From NCBI GenBank assembly GCA_041494805.1, contig JBGQBN010000062.1:1-25283 (forward strand): a stretch of 25,283 nucleotides of DNA. Direction: 5' to 3'. The notes under the pieces are model-generated. The model was not told where the DNA came from. It saw only the letters and a program-made list of their open reading frames with translations, and searched no databases. Shown in pieces: positions 15,779 to 23,700 of this stretch. Source of the stretch: JBGQBN01 sp041494805. Lineage in GTDB: Bacteria > Acidobacteriota > Terriglobia > Terriglobales > Acidobacteriaceae. The translations under genes and the position numbers were made by a program. Position 1 is the stretch's first letter; every line of letters begins with the position of its first letter.

Positions 15779-17002
15779 TTACAGTTCCTTGGCGTGCCTC
15801 TGAATCTTCCGCACTGCCGTGGCTATCTCCTGCATGTCTTCCGCGTCCCCTAGCAAGGCAGTTTGCGGGATCCAAACCGCCTCCGAGAAGGCTCGCTGGG
15901 CATGGGGATAGGACTGCCGGAGGAAAGTATGTTCTCGCGAGGCCTGCTCGCCGCCCAACCGCTGACGGTAAGCGCCGTTCTGGAATAAGTCGAGCGAATG
16001 CACTGGCGGGTATCCCGGCTCGCATGGGATTCCCTCGGCCTCCAGCGCTTTCATCAGTTTCTCGGCGCTGATTCCAGCGAATGCCTGAGGTTCGAAGTGA
16101 AAGATGTACGCGTAGTGGCCGTTGCGGGTGCAGCGCGAGTCGAGCTTCTGAGGAGTTACCCCTTCGACTTGGCCGAGCAACCTATCCAGCAAGCCCGCGT
16201 GCTGATGACGGTGAGCAGTCTGCTGGTCCAAGCGGGAAAGTTGCGCGCTTAACACTGCTCCCTGCCACTCGCTCAGCCGGTAGTTTGATCCGTAAATGTA
16301 ATGGCTGTAGAACCATTCTCCGGGCATGCGGCCGCAGTCGTGCACAGAACGGGCAATGCGTTCCACTTCGTCGTCGTTGGTGATGATGATACCCCCCTCA
16401 CCGGCAGTCATCAGTTTGCTGGCCTGAAAACTGAAGGTTCCGGCGGCGCCGAAGGTCCCAACACGGCGTCCGCGCCACTCGCTGCTGTGGGCGTGGGCGC
16501 AATCTTCCACCAGCGGGAGATGATGACGTACTGAGATTTCGGTGAGGCGGTCGAGATCCGCCGGATGTCCGCCCAGATGCACGGCGATGATCGCTTTGGT
16601 TCGGGCAGTGATCGCGCCTTCCACCAGGTCGGGGTCAATGCAGTCGGTGTCCGGGCGGACGTCCACCATGACCGGCATGGCTCCGGCGAACAGGACGGCG
16701 CTGGCGGTAGCGACGAAAGTTGAGTCGGGAACGATGACTTCGTCGCCCCCGCCGATTTTGAGGGCGGCCATGACGACCTCGAGGGCGGCGGTACCGTTGG
16801 TGACGGCGATTCCGTGCTTGGCTCCGTGATAGCGGGCGAAAGCGCGCTCAAATTCCAGGGTCTTCGTGCCTTCGGTGCGCCACCACAGGCGGCTTTCCAG
16901 AACTTCATTGAGGGCGCGGCGCTCTTTGTCGTCGTAATGCGGCCACTCAGGGAAGGGCTTACGTTTGGTTTTCGGTCCCCCGAGCAGCGCCAGTTCAGAC
17001 AT
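15779..17002 (-). CDS. DegT/DnrJ/EryC1/StrS family PLP-dependent aminotransferase
   Basis: The 407-residue protein is a sugar-aminotransferase-fold enzyme. NGTAALEVVMAALKIGGGDE contains the phosphate-binding turn, and VPDSTFVATASAV and VHLGGHPADLD follow. Asp167 in VEDCAHAHSSEW should bind the pyridine nitrogen and Lys196 in SFQASKLMTAGEGG should form the PLP aldimine. The family transfers an amino group, usually from Glu or Gln, to keto-sugars or keto-cyclitols; the N-terminal pattern (GGPKTKRKPFPEWPHYD) resembles the AHBA-synthase/inosose-aminotransferase side. The start at 17002 was chosen because AGGAGA lies eight bases upstream and the family N-terminus begins there. It follows the Gfo/Idh/MocA gene by 31 bp, so a dehydrogenase-transaminase pair making an amino sugar or aminocyclitol is the natural inference. 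The exact substrate is open. Confidence 0.87.
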   Translation of the reverse strand: MSELALLGGPKTKRKPFPEWPHYDDKERRALNEVLESRLWWRTEGTKTLEFERAFARYHGAKHGIAVTNGTAALEVVMAALKIGGGDEVIVPDSTFVATASAVLFAGAMPVMVDVRPDTDCIDPDLVEGAITARTKAIIAVHLGGHPADLDRLTEISVRHHLPLVEDCAHAHSSEWRGRRVGTFGAAGTFSFQASKLMTAGEGGIIITNDDEVERIARSVHDCGRMPGEWFYSHYIYGSNYRLSEWQGAVLSAQLSRLDQQTAHRHQHAGLLDRLLGQVEGVTPQKLDSRCTRNGHYAYIFHFEPQAFAGISAEKLMKALEAEGIPCEPGYPPVHSLDLFQNGAYRQRLGGEQASREHTFLRQSYPHAQRAFSEAVWIPQTALLGDAEDMQEIATAVRKIQRHAKEL

Positions 17003-17033
17003 TCGTCGATGTCTCCTGTTTCCTTTGTAGCTC

Positions 17034-18182
17034 TTACTTGTATGACACCGGCGTCCAACGACGTCCACGCGCGCTGGCCGCGATTGCATCGCACAGGATG
17101 AGCTCTTCGTGGCCGGTCTCGAAAGTCGGAAAGCGGCGAGGAGTCTTCCAATCGCCCGCTGCGATGTAGGTGTAGAAATCCTTGAACAACTGGGCGAAGG
17201 TGTCGGGATAACCCTCGGTGTGGCCTCCGGGATAAGCAGAGTATCCGCGCGCCGCCGGGCTCATGAGCGCAGGATCTTTCATCATGTTCTGATTGGGCTC
17301 GCTGCGGTGTCCGATCCAGAGCGTGTTGGGCGATTCTGAATCCCAGGCCAGCGATCCCTCCGAACCATTCACCTCGAACCAGAGGCGGGCCTTGCGGCCG
17401 GCGCTGACTTGCGAGACGGTCATCACTCCGCGCAGTGAGCCTTCGAAATGCAGGAGGATGGAAGCGTAGTCGTCGGTGGTTATTTTTATTTCGTCGAACT
17501 CTGCGACGCCGCTTTTCTGAAAAGTTTCCACCCGCCCGCGCGGACGCTGGCGCGTCGGAATCACCGTCGCCAGATCGGCGCACACTTCGGTGACTTTGCG
17601 TCCGGTGATCCACATCATCAGGTCGAGCCAGTGGGTGCCAATGTCGGAAACGGCGCGCAAGGTGCCTCCCAGTTGCGGCTCCAGACGCCAGTTCCAGTCG
17701 GTGGGATAGAACAGCCAATCCTGCAGAAAGCTGCCATGCGCCAGGCGCGGCTCGCCGATCAAACCGCGCTCGACCATGGAGTGCGCTTCCTGGCAGAGCG
17801 GATAGTAGCGCAAGTTGTAGGTCACGCCGCCAATACAGTTGTGCTTTCTGGCAAGTTCGACCAAGGCGGTGCTCTGGCCCGTGTCCATGGCCAGCGGTTT
17901 TTCACACATCACGTGTTTGCCCGCCTCGAGCGCTGCCTTCGCTTCTTCAAAATGGACGTGATTGGGTGTGCAGATGTGGACTACGTCCACGGTCTTGTCC
18001 TGGACCAGTTCGCCCAGGGAAACATAAGCGTGGTCGAGACCAAGAGCACGACAGGCTTCCTTTGTTCTGTCCGGCGAACTTCCCAGTAAACCTCGGACCG
18101 AGATGCCCTGGCGCCGGAGCGCTTCCAGATGCGCTCTGCCTACAAAACCCAGACCGATTACGGCTGCCCGCAGGCTTTGCAC
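17034..18182 (-). CDS. Gfo/Idh/MocA family oxidoreductase
   Basis: The 382-residue protein has an N-terminal Rossmann domain (AAVIGLGFVGRAHLEALRR) and the family motif CEKPLAMD with Glu94-Lys95-Pro96. The substrate-domain signature SDIGTHWLDLMMW follows, with Asp180 and His184 at the usual catalytic positions. Members oxidise or reduce sugars and cyclitols with NAD(P). Translation begins at GTG 18182 with GAGGT four bases upstream. It is the promoter-proximal gene of a two-gene minus-strand unit with the DegT aminotransferase. Together they could convert a hydroxyl to a keto group and then to an amine. Catabolic roles are also common in this family, so the direction of the pathway is not fixed by sequence. 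Cytoplasmic; no signal peptide. Confidence 0.9.
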   Translation of the reverse strand: MQSLRAAVIGLGFVGRAHLEALRRQGISVRGLLGSSPDRTKEACRALGLDHAYVSLGELVQDKTVDVVHICTPNHVHFEEAKAALEAGKHVMCEKPLAMDTGQSTALVELARKHNCIGGVTYNLRYYPLCQEAHSMVERGLIGEPRLAHGSFLQDWLFYPTDWNWRLEPQLGGTLRAVSDIGTHWLDLMMWITGRKVTEVCADLATVIPTRQRPRGRVETFQKSGVAEFDEIKITTDDYASILLHFEGSLRGVMTVSQVSAGRKARLWFEVNGSEGSLAWDSESPNTLWIGHRSEPNQNMMKDPALMSPAARGYSAYPGGHTEGYPDTFAQLFKDFYTYIAAGDWKTPRRFPTFETGHEELILCDAIAASARGRRWTPVSYK

Positions 18183-18264
18183 GATTACCTCAGGTACAGG
18201 TTTCAGATGAGGTAGCAGTGTACCGGAAAGAGATGGACGGGCGAAGCGTGAACCAGCAGGGATT

Positions 18265-18333
18265 AACCACAGAGGACACGGAGGGCCCAGAAGGACCAGA
18301 CCGCTTACATGTCCTGTGTGTCCCTCTGTGGTT
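18265..18333. repeat. CCACAGAGG-type intergenic inverted repeat
   Basis: The left arm (18265-18285, starting AACCACAGAGG) and right arm (18313-18333, ending CCTCTGTGGTT) form a mostly complementary hairpin with a short loop. Degenerate CACAGAGGACAC units of this kind recur between genes in several soil phyla. It sits between the CGS-family stop at 18352 and the start of the Gfo/Idh/MocA gene at 18182, both on the minus strand, and could mark a transcript boundary. No U-tract is seen. Confidence 0.6.
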
Positions 18334-18351
18334 GAGCTGATATTCCAGGAA

Positions 18352-19554
18352 TCAGCCTACTTCGGCATGTTGCCGGGTCGAACTCACGCTGGCCAGCGCT
18401 TGCTCCAGATCGGCGATCAAGTCATCAGCGTTCTCAATCCCCACGGAAAGCCGGATCAACTGCTCGCCCACACCCATCTTCTTGCGCTGCTCGGCGGAGA
18501 TCATGGCGTGCGAGGTGAGCACCGGAATGCTGACCAAAGAATCCACCCCACCGAGGCTCGGCGCCATGGTGAACAGGTGCAGGGAGTCGGCCAGGCGACG
18601 GGCATCTTCGCCGGTGCCATCTACTTCAAAGCTGACCATGCCACCGCCGCCATGCATCTGTTCCATGGCCAACGCGCGCTGGGGATGACCTTCGAGGAAG
18701 GGGTGGTGGACCCGCCGTACTTTGGGATGTTGGGCCAGATACTGGGCAACCCGTAATGCGTTCTCATTCTGCCGTTGCACGCGGACGGCCAGCGTCTTGA
18801 TGCCGCGAAGCAAGAGCCAGGCGGCATGGGGATCCATGGTTCCGCCCAGCGTGGTGCGGGTTTCATGAATCTTCTGGATGAGGTCGCGACGACCGGCGAC
18901 GATGCCGCAAATCAGGTCGGAGTGTCCCGCGAAATACTTGGTGCCGGAATGCATCACCAGGTCAATGCCGAATTCCACTGGGCGCTGGTTGATGGGCGTG
19001 GCGAAGGTGCTGTCGATGAAAGTAATGAGATTGTGCTGCTTGGCCAGGGCCGCAGCCTTGCGCAGGTCAACCACGCGTAAAGTGGGATTGGTCGGCGACT
19101 CCAGGTAGAGCAGTTTCGTATTCGGTTGGATAGCGCGCACGTGCTGATCGTATTCCGTGGTATCCACAAAGGTGGTTTCGATGCCGAGTTTCGGAAGCCA
19201 TTGGCTGAGGAACTTTGTGGCGCCACCATAGATGTCCCGCTGGGCAACGAGGTGGTCTCCGCTCTTGAGCAAGGCCAGAACGGAAGTCGTGATCGCTCCC
19301 ATTCCGGACGCGAACAGCAACGCGGCATCAGCTCCTTCCAGTTCGGCGATGGCAGCTTCGGCGACGGTGTGGGTGGGATTGCCGTAGCGGGTGTAGAACA
19401 TGTCGGTCGAGGTGGCGCGCACCTGCTGCTCACTGTCCGTGACCTCGAAGGTGGAAGTTTGGTAAATCGGCGTGGCCAGCGGCCCGTTTTTCTTGCTCAG
19501 GTCGGTGCCCCCGCGTACGGCTTCGGTTTCCTGGCGGTGCTTGTGCGGTTTCAT
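18352..19554 (-). CDS. cystathionine gamma-synthase/lyase family PLP-dependent enzyme
   Basis: The 400-residue protein has the Cys/Met-metabolism PLP signature. YTRYGNPT (Tyr54, Arg56) contacts the phosphate of the neighbouring subunit, Tyr109 in QRDIYGGAT stacks on PLP, Asp181 in FIDSTFATP binds the ring nitrogen and Lys206 in MHSGTKYFAGHSD forms the aldimine. The C-terminal part (APSLGGVDSLVSIP, GEQLIRLSVGIENADDLIAD) is typical of cystathionine gamma-synthase, gamma-lyase and O-acylhomoserine sulfhydrylase. Length fits the family, but the reaction cannot be separated from sequence alone. ATG 19554 was chosen because AAGGAG lies five bases upstream and the family N-terminus begins there. The long in-frame extension beyond it is antisense to the SDR gene and is not coding. 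It is divergent from that SDR gene and single-gene in its direction. Confidence 0.9.
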   Translation of the reverse strand: MKPHKHRQETEAVRGGTDLSKKNGPLATPIYQTSTFEVTDSEQQVRATSTDMFYTRYGNPTHTVAEAAIAELEGADAALLFASGMGAITTSVLALLKSGDHLVAQRDIYGGATKFLSQWLPKLGIETTFVDTTEYDQHVRAIQPNTKLLYLESPTNPTLRVVDLRKAAALAKQHNLITFIDSTFATPINQRPVEFGIDLVMHSGTKYFAGHSDLICGIVAGRRDLIQKIHETRTTLGGTMDPHAAWLLLRGIKTLAVRVQRQNENALRVAQYLAQHPKVRRVHHPFLEGHPQRALAMEQMHGGGGMVSFEVDGTGEDARRLADSLHLFTMAPSLGGVDSLVSIPVLTSHAMISAEQRKKMGVGEQLIRLSVGIENADDLIADLEQALASVSSTRQHAEVG

Positions 19555-19646
19555 GGCTGCTCCTTGGGTACATAAGAGGGTAACGTTCGCTTGCCGAACT
19601 GGGCAAGAGGGCGCAGCCAAATAAATCACGCGCAGCTGTGTGCCTT

Positions 19647-19652
19647 TATAAT
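19647..19652 (+). promoter_or_regulatory. -10 box implying a leaderless SDR transcript
   Basis: TATAAT lies only eight bases before the ATG at 19661, so transcription would start at or within two bases of the start codon. No Shine-Dalgarno is visible, consistent with leaderless translation. No good -35 is seen. An inverted repeat TTGCC-N6-GGCAA (19591-19606) upstream could bind a regulator of this gene or of the divergent PLP-enzyme gene. Confidence 0.4.
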
Positions 19653-19660
19653 CCCACCCT

Positions 19661-20449
19661 ATGGATATGGGACTCAAAAACCGGGTTGTAATCGTGGCGG
19701 CCGCCAGCCAGGGTCTGGGCCGGGCCACCGCCGAAGCCTTCGCCGCTGAGGGATGCCGCGTCGCTGTGTGCTCCCGCAACCTTCCGGCACTGGAACAAGC
19801 GGCGGAGAAGATACGGAAACAATACAGCGCCGAGGTGTTCGCCCGGGCGGCGGATGTGACCGATGCAGACGCTGTACACAGCTTTGTGGATGCGGTAGTG
19901 GCAAAATTCGGCAGTGCCGACATCTGCGTCACCAACGCCGGCGGACCTCCGGCCAAGGGTTTCCTGGCTGCCAGCCTGGAGGACTGGCGGAAAGCCGTCG
20001 ACTTGAACTTCCTCAGCGCGGTGTACTTCGCCCGCGAGGTCATTCCGCACATGCAGCGCAAGCACTGGGGACGTATCATCACTATTACTTCCATTACCAC
20101 CAAGCAGCCCGTGGCCGACCTGGTGCTTTCCAATGCCGTCCGGGCCGCCGTAGTGGGGCTGGTCAAGAGTCTAGCCAACGAGTTTGGCAAGGACGGGATT
20201 TTGGTCAACAACGTGGGGCCAGGCTACACCGCCACCGACCGATTGAAGGAACTGGCCAAGAGCCGTTCGACTGCATCCGGCAAGAGCGAGAAGGAGATTT
20301 TTGAAGGATGGTCGGCGGATGCTCCCCTCAAGCGCTTGGGGGAACCGAGGGAAGTTGCCGATACTATTGTATGGCTTGCTTCCGAACGGGCGTCCTACGT
20401 TACAGGGCAGACAGTTCTGGTGGACGGGGGCTTGTACAAAGGGTTGTAA
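19661..20449 (+). CDS. SDR-family protein with altered catalytic tetrad
   Basis: The 262-residue protein has the classical short-chain dehydrogenase fold: a glycine-rich loop VAAASQGLGRA (residues 12-22) in place of TGxxxGxG, NAGGPP (92-97), Asn116, Ser144 in TSITT, PGYTATDR and the ending VTGQTVLVDGG. In standard enzymes the catalytic Tyr lies 13 residues after the Ser and the Lys four later. Here those positions are Ser157 and Arg161 (LSNAVRAAV). An LSN-x2-R motif of this type marks a divergent branch often annotated as 3-oxoacyl-ACP reductase-like, whose chemistry is unclear. The change is clean, with all flanking motifs intact, so decay is unlikely. NAD(P) binding is probable; normal ketoreductase activity is doubtful. 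The downstream receptor gene starts 310 bp away, so it is not obviously in the same operon. Confidence 0.88.
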   Translation: MDMGLKNRVVIVAAASQGLGRATAEAFAAEGCRVAVCSRNLPALEQAAEKIRKQYSAEVFARAADVTDADAVHSFVDAVVAKFGSADICVTNAGGPPAKGFLAASLEDWRKAVDLNFLSAVYFAREVIPHMQRKHWGRIITITSITTKQPVADLVLSNAVRAAVVGLVKSLANEFGKDGILVNNVGPGYTATDRLKELAKSRSTASGKSEKEIFEGWSADAPLKRLGEPREVADTIVWLASERASYVTGQTVLVDGGLYKGL

Positions 20450-20460
20450 CAAACGTTTCA
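20449..20460. promoter_or_regulatory. LacI-type operator-like sequence
   Basis: ACAAACGTTTCA agrees at 10 of 12 positions with the LacI-family core TGAAACGTTTCA and resembles the site before the first receptor gene. It overlaps the last base of the SDR stop codon and is about 300 bp before the second receptor gene, so a role in its control is possible but weakly supported. Confidence 0.3.
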
Positions 20461-20759
20461 CAGCGGCTCCGATTATCACATCGGTTATTGCAAACTCTGC
20501 TTCTTTCTAGTAGGCTATCGCGCATCCACCAAGACTAGCAGGCGTTTCGTGCGGGGACGTGTATCCAATGGCTGGGGTTGGACGCATGCGGGCTCTCAGG
20601 GATTTCGGTGGCGCAATTCTGTGCATCAGCATGCAGGAGTGGCTCCGCACCCTATTCTGTTGCTCGTTCTTTTAGCGACGTTCTAAATAACTTAACGACG
20701 TTCTGAACCACGAGTTTAAACCGCATTACGAGACTGAGTAACGACATGGGGAGGGGTGT
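20461..20759 (+). promoter_or_regulatory. gene-free leader region of the second receptor gene with a 20-bp-spaced direct repeat
   Basis: No gene is seen in this stretch. It holds two 16-bp direct repeats, 20672-20687 (TTAGCGACGTTCTAAA) and 20692-20707 (TTAACGACGTTCTGAA), whose starts are 20 bp apart, close to two helical turns, so both would lie on the same DNA face. A third CGTTCT occurs at 20665-20670. TTGCTC (20660-20665) and CTAAAT (20683-20688) with a 17-bp spacer give a possible promoter overlapping the first repeat. The ribosome binding site GGGGAGGGG is at 20748-20756. Confidence 0.45.
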
Positions 20760-23700
20760 ATGCCCAGGCTAGCAAGCAGATTGCTGTGGATCAGTGTAGT
20801 GGCATTGGCACTTGCGGGGTTGGCGTGGGGCCAAGGCGGCGCCACGGGAGCTATCACCGGGACGGTCCTGGATCCCACCGGGGCAGTCGTGGCCGGCGCC
20901 GAAGTGCGCATCGTTAACCAGGACACGCTGGTCCTGACGCGCACCGCGAAGACCGACGCCAACGGCTCGTTTACCGTCCAGCTGTTGCCGGTCGCAACTT
21001 ACACGGTGACCGTCCAAAGCTCGGGCTTTGCCGAGGGCAGCTTTCCTGACATCGCGGTACGCATTACTGAAACCACGCGCATGATCGCCAAGCTGCGTCC
21101 GCGAGCCGTGCAGCAGAAGATCGAAGTGCAGGCGGAAGTGCAGAGCGTCGATACCACCACAGCGACCACCGGCCAGGCCATCGAAGCCCGCAATGTCCGC
21201 AACCTGCCGCTGGCCACGCAGAACTTCCAGCAGCTGCTTACTCTTTCCAGCGGCGTGCAGAGCGAACTGAATGCCTCTGCGCAGCTCGGCCGCGGCGATG
21301 TCCGCATCCAGGTCAATGGCCAGCGCGAGGACAACAACAACTACCTCATCGAAGGTATCAGCGCGACTGACTACAACGTGGCCGAGCTGACCAACACTCC
21401 GCTGCCCAGCCCCGATGTGGTGCAGGAATTCAAGGTCCAGACCAGTCTTTACGACGCCACGCAAGGACGGAACGGGGGGGGGAACATCAACGCCATCCTG
21501 AAGAGTGGCACCAAGAGCTTCCACGGCAGCCTGTTCGAGTTCTTCCGCAACACCGACCTGGACGCAAACGAATATTTCAACAAACGGAGTCAGCTGACGT
21601 CCGGCCTTTCGAACCAGCGTCCGGACATCAAACAAAACATCTATGGCGGCAGTCTGGGCGGCCCGCTGGGCAAAGACGCCAAGCTGGGCTTTTTCTTTCT
21701 CAATTATCAGGGAACCCGCCAGCGCAGCGGTCTTTCGACTGGCACGATCATCAGCACCACGCTCCCCATACTTCCCACTGCCGGCCGGGGCACGGCAGCG
21801 TACGCCCAAACCCTGGTGAACACATTCTTTCCCGGCGATCCCAATGTGACAGCCGCAAACATCGATTCGGTTGCGCTCAACCTGCTGAACTTCCAAAGCA
21901 ACCAGTTCAATGATCCCAGCGGGTTTCTGTTCCCCGGGTTGTCCGGCGCCCCTTGCCCAACCTGTTCGGGGACATTCGTGCTCAGCAAACCGGGCAAGTA
22001 CAGCGATGACCAGTTCACCGTGAACTACGACCGCGATTTCCGCGGAGGGAACGACAAAATCTCTGGACGTTTCTTCTTCTCCAACTTCCGTTCCGTGACC
22101 CCGTTTGGCGCGGGCGGCCTGACCGCGACCCTGGGCGGAAGCATCAGCCCCACGGACCTTAACTTTCCGCTGGATCAGCCCGTGCGAGACCGTTTCCTGA
22201 GTATTGCGGAAACCCATTTGTTCAGCTCGCGGCTGGTGAACGAGTTCCGCTTTGGCTTCGTTCACATCAACAATCTCTCCATTAATCAGCCCATCGTGAC
22301 GGTCAACGATTTGGGTATCAACCGGCCCAACAGCAATCTCTACCAAACCATCTACAAGTTCACCTTCTCCACCTTCCAGCTAGGCCCGACTCCCGGCGCG
22401 GACCAGAGCCAACTGCAGAACAACTACACTTTCCTGGATACGGCCAGCTATGTTGCAGGAAAGCACGTCGTACGCTTCGGCGGGGAATACGACCGCATAA
22501 ATCTGGACAAGAACTTCCCGCAGACTTTCAATGGGCAGTTGTTCTTCTTTCCGACTTCGGGAAACCCCGGGAATCCGGCTGATCCCTGCGTTCCCCTCGG
22601 CGGCTGCTCGGACTTCCAGAACTTCCTTCTGGGCCAGCCGGGATTTTCCTTCGGGGGCAGTGGTGTTTCCAACCACGAATACCGGGTTAACGACTTCGGA
22701 CTGTTTGTGCAGGATGACTACAAGGCAACCTCAAACTTGACCATCAACGCGGGACTGCGTTGGGAATTGTTCGGCGCCGCCAAGGACAATCTGTGCCACA
22801 TCGGCAACACCATTTCGGCACTGGCCAACCAGGGAGTCGCGCCGTTCGTCTATCCCAAGTGCGTGGACAAACTGGGCGTTGCGGGCTTTACGGGCACGCT
22901 CAGCGATAGCACCATGGCCAATGGCTACGCCTCGAATTGGGGGCCAAGAATTGGTTTTGCCTACGACTTGTTCGGTCGTCACACCACCTCCATCCGCGGC
23001 GGATACGGGATCTTTTATGTGCGGGAGGATGTGGGCACGATTGACCAGCTCTCGTTCACCACGCCGATACTTCCGATTACTACTCCCACCGGCACTCCCG
23101 GGGACATGAAGGATGTCTTCGCGATCGGTCCCGGACGACTGCCCCAGGGGGGCGTGATCGATCCCGCATTCATCCCGGTGTACTCGCAGTTCCTGGGATT
23201 CGTGGACTGCACCACCGGTGCCCCGACCATGAATACTTCTCAATGTGCGGTATTCGACAACGGGCAGCCTAACCCGTTTGGCACCTTCGGTGGCAACACC
23301 ATCAACCTGTTCGGACTCGAAGTCCCGCGGCATTTCGTATCGCCGAGCACGCAGCAGTGGAACCTGAGCGTCCAACGGCAATTGCCTGGCAGCTGGGTTC
23401 TGGAAGTGGGCTACGTGGGCACAAAGGGAACGCATCTACGGGAAACGCGTGACGGCATCCAGCCGTTTGACGCCAGGACCCATCCGGTCACCATTACGGC
23501 CCAGGATGGGACCCAGTACACCGTCAATGAGAACACTTTCTTCAACGCCAACGCGCGCTCCCGGGCCCTGGGTCTGGCGACTCAGAACTACCAGATTTTC
23601 GCCAGCGATGCCTGGTCCAATTACCACTCGCTGCAAATAACGGCATCGCATCGCTTCTCGAAATCCCTGTATTTCCAGGCTGCCTACACCTGGTCGAAGG

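Noticed and set aside
19555..20211. In-frame 219-residue N-terminal extension of the cystathionine gamma-synthase family gene on the minus strand
   Set aside because: It is antisense to the well-supported SDR gene, has low-complexity composition, and the PLP enzyme has a good ribosome binding site and family N-terminus at 19554.
20769..22346. 525-codon open frame on the minus strand
   Set aside because: Antisense shadow of the second receptor gene without recognisable motifs.
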